DNA from: Rhizobium mongolense USDA 1844
Lineage (GTDB): Bacteria > Pseudomonadota > Alphaproteobacteria > Rhizobiales > Rhizobiaceae
NCBI RefSeq assembly: GCF_000419765.1
Contig: NZ_ATTQ01000024.1
Location: forward strand, 1 to 64,000
Direction: 5' to 3'
DNA: 64,000 bases
Below the pieces are notes generated by a model that worked only from the letters and a program-made list of their open reading frames with translations, was not told the DNA's origin and ran no database searches. A program made the position numbers and the translations under genes. Of this stretch, positions 9,197-18,043 are shown in pieces (the first letter of the stretch is position 1; the number at the start of each line of letters is the position of its first letter).

Positions 9197-9814
9197 TTAA
9201 ACCAAGCGCTGGAGATTGAAGATCTCGAGTATGACCGAATCTCGCTCGACAACGCTTTGGTGTTCTAGCAGATCAAAACCCCATCGACCACGTGCCTTGG
9301 CAATTTCGGCAGCGTAATCCCGGCCTTTATGAAAAAATGCACGGGTATTTCTATTGCGCAGCATCCAGGGCTCCGCAAAGTCGCACAGTTTATCGAGATC
9401 GGCGAGGGCCCGTGCGGAGATTGCCTCGCAGGAAGGGACAACATCCGGTCCATCCTCGATACGGATGGAATGCACAGAACCGCGTGCGCCTGTCTCGCGA
9501 AGGGCCAACCTGAGGAAAGACGCTTTCTTGTTGTTGCTCTCAATAAGATGGGCCCATCCATCACAAAGCTCAGCCAGAAAGATGGCGGTGATCACGCCGG
9601 GAAATCCGCCGCCGCTGCCCAAATCCACCCAGCGTTTCGGGCCGGGACTCAATTGAAAGATTTGAGCGCTGTCAGCGACGTGTCTTTGCCATGTATCATT
9701 CAACGTCGACGGAGCGGCGAGGTTGATGGATTTCGACCACTTGCTAAAGAGAGCAACAAAATGCTCCAGTCTGTCTTGTGTTTCACGTGAAACACTTTGA
9801 CCGTTCAACTCCAT
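9197..9814 (-). CDS. rsmG: 16S rRNA (guanine-527-N7) methyltransferase RsmG
   Basis: This 205-residue SAM-dependent methyltransferase modifies G527 of 16S rRNA. The SAM-binding loop VDLGSGGGFPGVI lies near residues 63-75 and a Rossmann fold follows. Codons 7-12 (SVSRET) are encoded by a perfect parS palindrome, so protein and centromere share the same bases. It is the second-last gene before parA in a tightly spaced leftward operon, with mnmG only 21 bp upstream. Confidence 0.95.
   Translation of the reverse strand: MELNGQSVSRETQDRLEHFVALFSKWSKSINLAAPSTLNDTWQRHVADSAQIFQLSPGPKRWVDLGSGGGFPGVITAIFLAELCDGWAHLIESNNKKASFLRLALRETGARGSVHSIRIEDGPDVVPSCEAISARALADLDKLCDFAEPWMLRNRNTRAFFHKGRDYAAEIAKARGRWGFDLLEHQSVVERDSVILEIFNLQRLV
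9779..9794. other. parS: parS centromere site (perfect palindrome)
   Basis: TGTTTCACGTGAAACA is a perfect 16-bp palindrome matching the bacterial parS consensus. It lies inside codons 7-12 of rsmG, less than 700 bp upstream of parA. ParB should load here and slide outward. Confidence 0.95.
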
Positions 9815-9835
9815 GGGAGACTCTCAAAACGTGTG

Positions 9836-11710
9836 TTAGGCGACTGACCGGTGGGTAGCCTCTGCCTTTCGCAAATGAACGAGCAGAAGAGAGATAGCCG
9901 CGGGCGTCATGCCATCTATCTTTGCGGCCTGAGCGACATTGAACGGTCGCTGCCTGCCAAGCTTCTGCTTGAGCTCATTCGAAAGGCCAGCCAGAGTGGA
10001 ATAATCAAAATCGTCTGGAATTAAGCGACTCTCGTCGCGCTGAATATCAACAATATCCGAAGACTGCCGGCGCATATAGACGGCATATGATGCTTCGATC
10101 TCCACGGCCTGCGCGATCGAATTGCTCAACGCTTGAAGTTCGGGCCATACATTTGACAGCAGCCCCATGTCGAAATCGGGGTAGGCGAGTAGCTCGTAGG
10201 CCGAACGCCTCTGCCCATCCAAGTTGATCTTCAAGCCATACTGTCGGGCCTCATTCGGCGTAATATGCAATGCCTTCAGTTGTTCTCGCGCACCGTCAAG
10301 AGCACACTTGTATTCGTAGAATTTGGCACGGCGGTCCTGTCCCAGACATCCGATCTCGTCCGCAAGCGGAGTGAGCCGCATATCTGCGTTATCCGCACGC
10401 AGAGAAAGGCGGTATTCCGCACGTGAGGTGAACATGCGATAGGGCTCTGCAACCCCCCTCGACGTCAGATCGTCGATCATGACGCCGATGTAGGAGTTTG
10501 TCCGGCTCAGATAGACCTGTGTTTGGTTCCCCGCCCGGCGCGCGGCATTGAGACCCGCCACCAGGCCTTGGGCCGCTGCCTCCTCGTAGCCAGTCGTTCC
10601 GTTGATCTGTCCTGCGAGGTAAAGCCCCGGCATTCGCTTCACTTCAAGAGCAGGCGTCAGTTCCCGCGGATCGACGTGATCATATTCTATCGCATAACCC
10701 GGTTGGACGATCGAAACCTTTTCGAGGCCCGGTATGGTGCGGATGAATGCATCCTGCACCTCCGCCGGCAGCGATGTCGAAATGCCATTCGGATAGACGG
10801 TATCGTCTTCTAAGCCTTCAGGTTCGAGGAAAATTTGATGCCCGTCCCGCTCGCCGAACTTCACGATCTTGTCTTCGATCGAGGGACAATAGCGCGGTCC
10901 AACGCCCTCAATCTGACCGGAATACATCGCCGAACGATGCAGGTTGTCCTGAATGAGTTTATGCGTGGCAGCCGTCGTACGCGTTACCCCACATTCAATC
11001 TGCGGATTCGTAATTGCACCCGTCATGAATGAGAATGGCGTCACTTCCTCATCTGCGCCCTGTCGGCCGACAGATCCCCAATCAATTGTCTTGCCGTCAA
11101 GACGCGCTGGCGTGCCTGTCTTGAGGCGACCGAGCCGGAGCCCCATTCGGGATAATGTTGAGGACAAACCGAGCGACGGATCTTCGCCGACACGGCCCGC
11201 TGGAATCTTCTTGTCCCCGATATGAATAAGCCCGCGCAAGAAGGTTCCCGTCGTAAGTACGACAGCGCCGCAGATTAGAATCCGGCTATCTTTCATGACG
11301 ACACCCGCGATGCGGCCGTCTGATATATCAATATCAAGGGCGTCACCTTCGATAACGTCAATATTATCAATAGCTTCGATTGCTGCTTGCATTGCGGCCC
11401 GGTAGAGCTTCCGATCGGCTTGGGTGCGCGGACCGCGGACTGCCGGGCCTTTCTTGCGATTCAGCATCCGGAACTGGATACCGGCTGCATCGGCGATACG
11501 ACCCATAAGGCCGTCAAGCGCATCCACCTCCCGCACCAGGTGGCCTTTCCCAAGGCCGCCAATCGCAGGGTTGCAGGACATGACCCCGATCGTGTCGCGC
11601 CGATGCGTCACAAGGGCTGTGCGAGCGCCGAGGCGGGCCGCTGCGCTGGCCGCTTCGCAACCAGCGTGACCACCTCCGATTACAACGACATCGTATTGAC
11701 AGACACTCAT
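9836..11710 (-). CDS. mnmG: tRNA uridine-5-carboxymethylaminomethyl synthesis enzyme MnmG (GidA)
   Basis: This 624-residue flavoprotein works with MnmE to modify the wobble uridine (U34) of several tRNAs. The dinucleotide-binding GGGHAG at residues 12-17, the CNPAIGGLGKGHLVREVDAL signature and the C-terminal YxGY-type region typical of GidA are present. I chose ATG at 11710 (MSVCQYDVV), preceded by GGAAAG; an in-frame GTG at 11725 is also possible. A near-perfect parS sits in the gap to mnmE. mnmE, mnmG and rsmG probably share a transcript. Confidence 0.96.
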   Translation of the reverse strand: MSVCQYDVVVIGGGHAGCEAASAAARLGARTALVTHRRDTIGVMSCNPAIGGLGKGHLVREVDALDGLMGRIADAAGIQFRMLNRKKGPAVRGPRTQADRKLYRAAMQAAIEAIDNIDVIEGDALDIDISDGRIAGVVMKDSRILICGAVVLTTGTFLRGLIHIGDKKIPAGRVGEDPSLGLSSTLSRMGLRLGRLKTGTPARLDGKTIDWGSVGRQGADEEVTPFSFMTGAITNPQIECGVTRTTAATHKLIQDNLHRSAMYSGQIEGVGPRYCPSIEDKIVKFGERDGHQIFLEPEGLEDDTVYPNGISTSLPAEVQDAFIRTIPGLEKVSIVQPGYAIEYDHVDPRELTPALEVKRMPGLYLAGQINGTTGYEEAAAQGLVAGLNAARRAGNQTQVYLSRTNSYIGVMIDDLTSRGVAEPYRMFTSRAEYRLSLRADNADMRLTPLADEIGCLGQDRRAKFYEYKCALDGAREQLKALHITPNEARQYGLKINLDGQRRSAYELLAYPDFDMGLLSNVWPELQALSNSIAQAVEIEASYAVYMRRQSSDIVDIQRDESRLIPDDFDYSTLAGLSNELKQKLGRQRPFNVAQAAKIDGMTPAAISLLLVHLRKAEATHRSVA

Positions 11711-11734
11711 TTCGCTTTCCCGCACGCTTCCAGG

Positions 11735-11750
11735 TGTTTCACGTGAATCA
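11735..11750. other. parS: parS-like site between mnmE and mnmG
   Basis: TGTTTCACGTGAATCA matches the parS consensus at 15 of 16 positions (position 14 is T instead of A). It covers the mnmE stop codon and the mnmE-mnmG spacer, 1.9 kb from the perfect site in rsmG. Confidence 0.85.
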
Positions 11751-13064
11751 TTTTCCGATGCAAAACTCTGAAAAGATCACGTCGAGCAGGTTCTCAACAT
11801 CAACGCGCCCTGTAATCCTGCCGAGGGCATTGCCGGCGATACGAAGGTTCTCGGCCCTAATATCGAGCTCCGCCGGCGGATGCGCCAAAGCTGCCTCGAT
11901 CGCCTTCAAGCATTCCGCAAGCGAATCCTTTTGCCGCCTGCGGCTCGGGATCGCCAGGCTATGGCTGCTGACCTGCCGCTCAAGCCGCTCGGCGATGGCG
12001 GCGCGAAGCGCGAACAATCCCGCATCCGTGACGGCAGATATCGTCAGATCGTAGGCGTCCGGACCATTTCCCGCGGATATATCGGCCTTTGTCCCGACCC
12101 GCAAGACCTCCGTGTTGGCGATTGGCGGAAGCGCATGCGTACCGTCGGCCATATCCTCGAGAAAGAGTACAAGGCTTGCTTCAGAGATGACCTGCTCCGC
12201 GCGCCGTATACCCTCCCGCTCCACGAGTTCATTTGCGTCCCGCAAACCTGCCGTGTCATAAAGCTTTACGAGGAAACCATTGATATCGAGATCGACGTGA
12301 AGAACATCTCGCGTCGTTCCCGCGATGTCCGTGACGATCGCAACCTCTCGCCGTGCAAGCGCATTCATAAGCGTCGATTTTCCGGCATTCGGAGCGCCCG
12401 CGATAACGACCTTGAAGCCATCGCGAATAATCTCGCCGGCCTTCGCGTGAGCGAGATGGCTTGCTATCTCTGCCTGTAGTCGGCCAACATCATCCCAGAC
12501 CAGATCCGATACCGAACCGGGTACGTCATCCTCATCGGCAAAGTCGAGTTCGGCTTCGATGAGGGCGCGAGCCCGCGTCAATCGTTCCGCCCACGAATCG
12601 TATAGCTGCGAGAGTTTTCCCTGGCTATGCTCGACCGCCAGACGTCGCTGCATCTCCGTTTCAGCGGCTATGAGATCAGCCAGGCCCTCAATCTCGACGA
12701 GGTCGAGTTTGCCGTTTTCAAAAGCCCGACGCGAGAATTCACCTTCGGTGGCCATGCGCACGCCGTCGATCGACTCCAGTTCCTCGAATAGCGCATTAAT
12801 GACGGCTCGGCTGCCATGCAGCTGGAGCTCGGCGCAGTCTTCGCCTGTAAAAGACGCCGGAGATGGAAAGAAGAGCACTAAACCGCTATCGATGATTGAA
12901 CCGTTACGCAAACGAATCGTTCGCAGCGACGCCTTGCGCGGCGGTGGAACGTCGCAGGTCAACAACTGCAGAGCATCGCGCGTCTTTACACCACTGAGGC
13001 GTATAACCGCAACGCCGGAGGGGACTGCTCCGCTCGACAGTGCATAGATGGTTTCGTTCGACAT
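11748..13064 (-). CDS. mnmE: tRNA modification GTPase MnmE (TrmE)
   Basis: This 438-residue partner of MnmG installs the 5-carboxymethylaminomethyl group on U34 of tRNAs. It has the N-terminal tetrahydrofolate-binding domain, an inserted G domain with P-loop GAPNAGKST at residues 223-231 and switch motif DTAGLRD, and the invariant C-terminal CIGK motif (435-438), which ends the protein. Length is normal. It follows rho after a terminator-like hairpin and probably heads the mnmE-mnmG-rsmG-parA-parB run. Confidence 0.97.
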   Translation of the reverse strand: MSNETIYALSSGAVPSGVAVIRLSGVKTRDALQLLTCDVPPPRKASLRTIRLRNGSIIDSGLVLFFPSPASFTGEDCAELQLHGSRAVINALFEELESIDGVRMATEGEFSRRAFENGKLDLVEIEGLADLIAAETEMQRRLAVEHSQGKLSQLYDSWAERLTRARALIEAELDFADEDDVPGSVSDLVWDDVGRLQAEIASHLAHAKAGEIIRDGFKVVIAGAPNAGKSTLMNALARREVAIVTDIAGTTRDVLHVDLDINGFLVKLYDTAGLRDANELVEREGIRRAEQVISEASLVLFLEDMADGTHALPPIANTEVLRVGTKADISAGNGPDAYDLTISAVTDAGLFALRAAIAERLERQVSSHSLAIPSRRRQKDSLAECLKAIEAALAHPPAELDIRAENLRIAGNALGRITGRVDVENLLDVIFSEFCIGK

Positions 13065-13094
13065 CCTCGGTTACTCTGGCCGCGCGGATTCCTC

Positions 13095-13131
13095 AAAAAC
13101 CGAAAGCCGGCCACGGAGAATGACCGGCTTC
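13095..13131 (-). terminator. Rho-independent terminator after rho gene
   Basis: Read leftward, AAGCCGGTCA pairs with TGGCCGGCTT (one G-U pair) around a 7-base loop, followed by TTTTT. It lies in the 90-bp gap between the rho stop and the mnmE start. Confidence 0.75.
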
Positions 13132-13154
13132 ATTATCAGACATCCGGCTATCTA

Positions 13155-14420
13155 TTACGTGTTCATCGACTCGAAGAAATCCGGATTGCTCTTCGTCTGC
13201 TTCAGCTTGTCGATGAGAAACTCGATCGCGTCGGTCGTTCCCATGGGGGCAAGAATACGTCGAAGCACGAAGATCTTCTGCAGGTCTTGACGGGGGACAA
13301 GCAGGTCCTCCTTGCGCGTGCCGGACTTCAGAATATCCATCGCCGGGAAGATGCGCTTGTCCGCTACCTTGCGATCGAGAACGATTTCCGAGTTACCGGT
13401 GCCCTTGAATTCTTCGAAAATGACTTCATCCATACGGCTGCCGGTATCAATGAGCGCCGTCGCGATAATCGTCAGGGAGCCGCCTTCTTCGATGTTACGG
13501 GCAGCGCCGAAGAAGCGCTTCGGCCGTTGCAGAGCGTTTGCATCGACACCACCAGTCAGAACCTTACCGGAGGACGGCACCACGGTGTTGTAGGCGCGTC
13601 CGAGGCGCGTGATCGAATCAAGCAGGATGACGACATCGCGGCCGTGTTCGACAAGCCGCTTTGCCTTTTCGATCACCATCTCGGCGACCTGCACGTGACG
13701 CACAGCTGGCTCGTCGAATGTGGAAGATATCACTTCGCCGCGTACCGAACGCTGCATGTCCGTCACTTCCTCAGGACGTTCATCGATCAGCAGAACGATC
13801 AGGTAGCATTCCGGATGATTTGCAGTGATCGAGTGCGCAATATTCTGCAGAAGAACGGTCTTACCGGTTCTGGGCGGCGCGACGATGAGACCACGCTGGC
13901 CCTTACCAAGCGGCGCCACGAGATCGATGACGCGCGAAGACAGATCCTTCGATGTCGGAACGTCGAGTTCCATCTTGAATCGTTCATTCGGATAAAGCGG
14001 CGTCAGATTGTCGAAGTGAACCTTATGACGGATCTTTTCCGGATCGTCGAAATTGATCGTGTTCACCTTGAGAAGAGCAAAATAGCGCTCGCCTTCCTTC
14101 GGACCGCGGATCGGTCCCTCGACCGTATCGCCGGTTTTCAGCGAGAAGCGGCGGATCTGCGAAGGGGAAATATAGATATCGTCCGGACCCGGCAGATAGT
14201 TGGCGTTTGGCGAACGCAGGAAGCCGAAACCATCCTGCAGGACTTCCACGACGCCTTCGCCGATGATCTCGACATCCTGGCTCGCGAGAACCTTCAGGAT
14301 CGCAAACATCAGTTCTTGTTTGCGCATGGTGCTTGCATTTTCGACCTCGAGCGATTCGGCGAACGCCAGAAGATCGGTCGGGGATTTGCTCTTAAGTTCC
14401 TGAAGCTTCATTTCAGCCAT
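13155..14420 (-). CDS. rho: Transcription termination factor Rho
   Basis: This 421-residue hexameric RNA helicase ends transcription at C-rich unstructured RNA. The N-terminal RNA-binding fold (GFGFLRSPNANYL near 64-76) precedes the ATPase domain with P-loop APPRTGKT (181-188) and LLIDERPEEVTDM. Start MAEMKLQELK is typical of alphaproteobacterial Rho. It lies between hemJ and mnmE in the leftward block away from the putative origin. The 193-bp gap upstream contains a GC-rich hairpin (around 14560-14577) and may be an autoregulatory leader; that is inference. Confidence 0.98.
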   Translation of the reverse strand: MAEMKLQELKSKSPTDLLAFAESLEVENASTMRKQELMFAILKVLASQDVEIIGEGVVEVLQDGFGFLRSPNANYLPGPDDIYISPSQIRRFSLKTGDTVEGPIRGPKEGERYFALLKVNTINFDDPEKIRHKVHFDNLTPLYPNERFKMELDVPTSKDLSSRVIDLVAPLGKGQRGLIVAPPRTGKTVLLQNIAHSITANHPECYLIVLLIDERPEEVTDMQRSVRGEVISSTFDEPAVRHVQVAEMVIEKAKRLVEHGRDVVILLDSITRLGRAYNTVVPSSGKVLTGGVDANALQRPKRFFGAARNIEEGGSLTIIATALIDTGSRMDEVIFEEFKGTGNSEIVLDRKVADKRIFPAMDILKSGTRKEDLLVPRQDLQKIFVLRRILAPMGTTDAIEFLIDKLKQTKSNPDFFESMNT

Positions 14421-14613
14421 GAAGTGACCATTACTCTATATTTCGAAGGGGGGAAGGCTATGTTGCGTCGTTTCGGTGTTGCGAAAGGGCTCGCAGACGA
14501 CTGAACTCAAAACACATGCCACGAAGATGAGATGCGCGGAAAATAGCGACTAAGATAAGACCCCGCAAGGGGGCTTCTAAAAATGAAGTAAATTTAAGCG
14601 GCGCCTATTCACT

Positions 14614-15153
14614 TCAAAACGGCTTAACGACGACAAGGACGACAATCAGGATCATCAGCAGCGTCGGCGCTTCGTTCATGAATCTCCAATACCGCGCCGA
14701 GCGTCGGTTTTCGTCACGGGCAAAAGCCGTCACCGCTCGGCTGAAAAACATGTGAACGGCCGTCAGGAGCACGACGAGGGCAAGCTTGGCATGCAGCCAG
14801 CCGCCCTGAAAACCGTAGACAGACCAAGCCAGATACACGCCGAAGACCCACGTCAGCATCATCGCCGGGTTCATGATGACCTTCAGCAGACGTCTCTCCA
14901 TAATCTTGAAGGTCTCCGACTGCAAGGAACCTGGCTCCGCATCCGTATGGTAGATGAAGAGTCGCGGCATGTAGAACAGCCCGGCCATCCAGGAGATCAC
15001 CGCGATGATGTGCAGCGCCTTGATCCAAAGGTAGAGGTCGTCCGGGTTCCATACGAACAGCCCGACAGCAAGCAGCAGAAAGAGGGCGAGGGCAAAATGC
15101 GCTCGTCGCCGCGCGTAGCTACCGGGTCGCTGATCTGTCTGCCTTTCCATCAT
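14614..15153 (-). CDS. hemJ: Protoporphyrinogen oxidase HemJ
   Basis: This 179-residue inner-membrane protein oxidises protoporphyrinogen IX in heme synthesis in bacteria lacking HemG/HemY. Four to five hydrophobic helices are evident, starting with FALALFLLLAVGLFVW, and the conserved KALHIIAVISWMAGL segment carries the invariant His. The HemJ signature YMPRLFIYH follows. Its start codon lies directly after the hemE stop, so hemE and hemJ are co-transcribed, combining two steps of the same pathway. Confidence 0.94.
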   Translation of the reverse strand: MMERQTDQRPGSYARRRAHFALALFLLLAVGLFVWNPDDLYLWIKALHIIAVISWMAGLFYMPRLFIYHTDAEPGSLQSETFKIMERRLLKVIMNPAMMLTWVFGVYLAWSVYGFQGGWLHAKLALVVLLTAVHMFFSRAVTAFARDENRRSARYWRFMNEAPTLLMILIVVLVVVKPF

Positions 15154-16188
15154 TCAATTCCCGCCGCGGCGAACACGCTCGACAAGCAGGCGAACATTTT
15201 CCGGATCGGCCTGCGGCGTGATTCCATGACCGAGGTTGAAGATCAGCGGCCCGCCACCGAGATGCGCCAAGATTTCGTCGATACCCTCCTCAAGCGCCGG
15301 CGAGCCGGCAACAACCCTCATCGGATCAAGATTACCTTGAACCGCTCCCTCCTTTTGAAGTTCAGCAGCAAATTCAAGCGGCACCGACCAATCAAGGCCA
15401 ATCGCGTCAGCACCGGTCTTGTGCCTGTAGGTCTTTAAAAGATAGCCCGCACCCTTGGCAAACGAGATGACCCGCGCATTCGGACGCCGTGCCTTGATAG
15501 CGGCAATCATCCGAGCAACTGGCTTGACGGCAAAAGCCTCGAATTCCTTTTCCCCAAGAACACCGGCCCAAGAATCGAAAATCTGCACGGCATCAGCGCC
15601 GGCATCTATTTGCGTCACCAGATATTCGGCGGAGATGTCCGCAAGCAGCGTCAACAGCCGTTCAAACGCTTTGGGATACTGGTAGGCGAAAAGCCTCGCA
15701 GGCGCTTGGTCAGGTGTGCCGTGGCCCGCAATCATGTAGGTTGCCACCGTCCAGGGCGCACCACAAAAGCCGAGAAGCGTCGTTTCTTCCGGGAGCTCTG
15801 CGCGCAACCGCCGCACTGTCTCAAACACCGGCTTCAGATAGTCGATAACTCCCCCCGCATCCAGACGTGAAATTCCAGCCTCGTCGATCGGGTCCATCTC
15901 TGGACCATGGCCTTCCGTAAAACGCACATTGCGCTTCATGGCATCGGGAATGACGAGAATGTCAGAGAATAGGATCGCCGCATCGAAGCCGTAGCGGCGG
16001 ATGGGTTGCAGCGTCACTTCGACAGCGTGTTCCGGTGAATAACAAAGATCGAGGAAGCTCCCTGCCTTTGCACGCGTTTGCCTGTATTCCGGGAGATAGC
16101 GACCTGCCTGTCTCATAAGCCAGACCGGCGGAGGGGAGAGAGTTTCGCCGTCGAGAACTCTCATGATTTTCCGGCGTGTTTCGCTCAA
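15154..16188 (-). CDS. hemE: Uroporphyrinogen decarboxylase
   Basis: This 344-residue enzyme removes four carboxyl groups from uroporphyrinogen III to give coproporphyrinogen III. The N-terminal signature PVWLMRQAGRYLPEYR (22-36) and the second family motif FCGAPWTVATYM are intact. Start ATG at 16188 gives MSETRRKIMRVL. Its upstream region is the 403-bp gap read here as oriC; in Caulobacter and several Rhizobiales the origin is likewise beside hemE, so its transcription may be tied to replication initiation. Confidence 0.97.
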   Translation of the reverse strand: MSETRRKIMRVLDGETLSPPPVWLMRQAGRYLPEYRQTRAKAGSFLDLCYSPEHAVEVTLQPIRRYGFDAAILFSDILVIPDAMKRNVRFTEGHGPEMDPIDEAGISRLDAGGVIDYLKPVFETVRRLRAELPEETTLLGFCGAPWTVATYMIAGHGTPDQAPARLFAYQYPKAFERLLTLLADISAEYLVTQIDAGADAVQIFDSWAGVLGEKEFEAFAVKPVARMIAAIKARRPNARVISFAKGAGYLLKTYRHKTGADAIGLDWSVPLEFAAELQKEGAVQGNLDPMRVVAGSPALEEGIDEILAHLGGGPLIFNLGHGITPQADPENVRLLVERVRRGGN

Positions 16189-16591
16189 GCGCTTCGTCCC
16201 TATAAAAATCTAAAGATATTTTAAAAGGTTTCTATTTCTTAGAGTCGGTGTCTATCAAGGATTAAAATCCATCCACTGGTGATGCCAAATGTCACGCGCA
16301 TCTAGGATATCGGGACAACATCGATAACCCTCCATCGCAGTTTTATGGAGAAGCTCGAATCTAAAAGTGATTCCAAAAACTTGTCTCGAAGGCTGAGGCG
16401 TTTCTTTCTGTGGATATCTTGTGTATTCTACATGAGCTCTCCAGCGCGGACCACAAATCCACAGGCCGCACTGCAGTACCCTCCAGAAAATCCGAAATGT
16501 GGATAAGGGGTCATGTTTTCCCTTGCCTCAGGCCATGCCGGTCCCTTAGCTCTTTCCCATCCAGTCTTTTCAACAGGCAGCAGAAAATAGC
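16189..16591. other. oriC: Putative chromosomal origin of replication (oriC)
   Basis: This 403-bp stretch between hemE and the DUF299 gene has no gene. It contains a consensus DnaA box in reverse (TGTGGATAA, 16498-16506), a one-mismatch box (TGTGGATAT, 16409-16417) and a weaker AAATCCACA (16455-16463). A strongly AT-rich segment lies at 16200-16240, a possible unwinding element. Three GANTC sites (16242, 16357, 16369) could be methylated by CcrM. Genes diverge from it on both sides. Caulobacter Cori and several rhizobial origins lie at the same hemE-adjacent location. Origin function is inference from context plus boxes. Confidence 0.8.
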
Positions 16592-17413
16592 GTGGAGAAC
16601 CGCACGAACTTCTTCCATCTGCATCTGATTTCTGACTCGACCGGTGAGACTCTGATCTCAGCCGGCCGCGCTGCTTCCGCCCAGTTCAAATCTGCCCAAG
16701 CGGTCGAACACGTCTATCCGTTGATCCGCAACCGCAAGCAGCTGCTTGCGGTTCTCGATGCGATCGACAACGAGCCAGGCATTGTTCTTTACACGGTCGT
16801 CGATCGGGAACTCGCTGCGCTGATTGATGAGAGGTGCGTCGAGATGGGCGTTGCCTCAGTGAATGTGCTTGAGCCTGTGATGGCCGCTTTCCAGCTTTAC
16901 CTCGGGGCTCCGCTGCGGCGTCGTGTCGGCGCTCAACATGTCATGAATGCCGGCTATTTTGCGCGCATCGAGGCGCTCAACTTCACCATGGATCACGACG
17001 ACGGGCAAATGCCGGAGGACTACAACGACGCCGACGTCGTCATCATCGGTATCAGCCGTACGTCCAAAACACCGACGAGCATCTATCTCGCCAATCGCGG
17101 CATCAAGACAGCGAATATTCCGATCGTCTATGATGTGCCTTTGCCGGAAGCGCTTTTCACTGCGACGAGGCCGTTGATCGTCTGCCTCATAGCAACGACG
17201 GATCGGATATCGCAAGTGCGTGAGAACCGGGTGCTCGGTGCGACGCCCGGCTTCGATCGTGGCCTATATACGGATCGAGCCGCGATCTCCGAAGAACTGA
17301 AATATGCCCGCTCGCTCTGTGCGAGGCACAATTGGCCGTTGATCGATGTGACCCGTCGCTCCATCGAAGAGACGGCGGCAGCGATCGTTGCCCTGCGCCC
17401 CAAGCTACGCTAA
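16592..17413 (+). CDS. DUF299 kinase/pyrophosphorylase (PPDK or PEP-synthase regulatory protein)
   Basis: This 273-residue protein belongs to the family of bifunctional serine/threonine kinase and pyrophosphorylases that inactivate and reactivate pyruvate phosphate dikinase or PEP synthase. The nucleotide-binding GISRTSKT (153-160) followed by PTSIYLANRG is the family signature. The N-terminal FFHLHLISDSTGET is also conserved. Start is GTG at 16592. It flanks the putative origin opposite hemE, where Caulobacter and Rickettsia carry its orthologue (RP001). Which dikinase it controls cannot be told here. Confidence 0.92.
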   Translation: MENRTNFFHLHLISDSTGETLISAGRAASAQFKSAQAVEHVYPLIRNRKQLLAVLDAIDNEPGIVLYTVVDRELAALIDERCVEMGVASVNVLEPVMAAFQLYLGAPLRRRVGAQHVMNAGYFARIEALNFTMDHDDGQMPEDYNDADVVIIGISRTSKTPTSIYLANRGIKTANIPIVYDVPLPEALFTATRPLIVCLIATTDRISQVRENRVLGATPGFDRGLYTDRAAISEELKYARSLCARHNWPLIDVTRRSIEETAAAIVALRPKLR

Positions 17414-17434
17414 GCGCATTATGAACCACGAGCT

Positions 17435-18043
17435 ATGAGACGCATGACATCGAAACTGATTCTTGCCTCGTCCAGTCCATTCCGACGGATGCTGCTTAAA
17501 AATGCCGGCCTGGAGTTTGAAGCGCATGCGGCAAAGATAGACGAGCGCGCAATTGAAGCACCGCTCGAACGAGAGGGCGCATCTCCAGATACCGTAGCTT
17601 TGGTGCTTGCACGGGCTAAAGCGGAGGAGGTGAGCGGCCGGTTTCCGGACGCGCTCATCATCGGCTCTGACCAGACTATGTCGCTTCGCGATCGTGTGTT
17701 TCACAAGCCGCACGACATGGCTGACGCCGCCAATCATCTGAGATTACTCTCGGGACAAACACATCGTCTGAACAGTGCGATCGCCATCATCCGCAATGGT
17801 GCACTTTTATGGGAGCATGTGTCACACGCGTCGCTGACGATGCGCGTTCTGTCGGCGGATTTCATATCGCGCCATCTTGCACGCGTTGGCAACACGGCGC
17901 TTGGCAGCGTTGGCGCCTATCAGCTGGAGGGCGAGGGTATTCAACTTTTCAGCCAGATCGACGGCGACTACTTCACGATCCTTGGCCTGCCGATGTTGCC
18001 GCTGCTCGCGAAACTAAGGGAATTGGATGCGATTGATGGATGA
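17435..18043 (+). CDS. maf: Maf-family nucleoside triphosphate pyrophosphatase
   Basis: This 202-residue protein hydrolyses non-canonical or modified NTPs and has been linked to septum control in other bacteria. The N-terminal LILASSSPFRRMLL motif and the GSDQTMSL metal-binding motif are visible; the C-terminal GDYFTILGLPMLPLL closes the family fold. Two starts are possible, ATG 17435 or ATG 17444, the latter matching most homologues. It overlaps the start of aroE and is read from the same strand as its upstream neighbour, 21 bp away. Confidence 0.93.
   Translation: MRRMTSKLILASSSPFRRMLLKNAGLEFEAHAAKIDERAIEAPLEREGASPDTVALVLARAKAEEVSGRFPDALIIGSDQTMSLRDRVFHKPHDMADAANHLRLLSGQTHRLNSAIAIIRNGALLWEHVSHASLTMRVLSADFISRHLARVGNTALGSVGAYQLEGEGIQLFSQIDGDYFTILGLPMLPLLAKLRELDAIDG

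Noticed and set aside
16218..16266. CtrA sites (TTAA-N7-TTAA) in the putative origin
   Set aside because: TTAA occurs but never with 7-bp spacing, so Caulobacter-type CtrA boxes are not supported.
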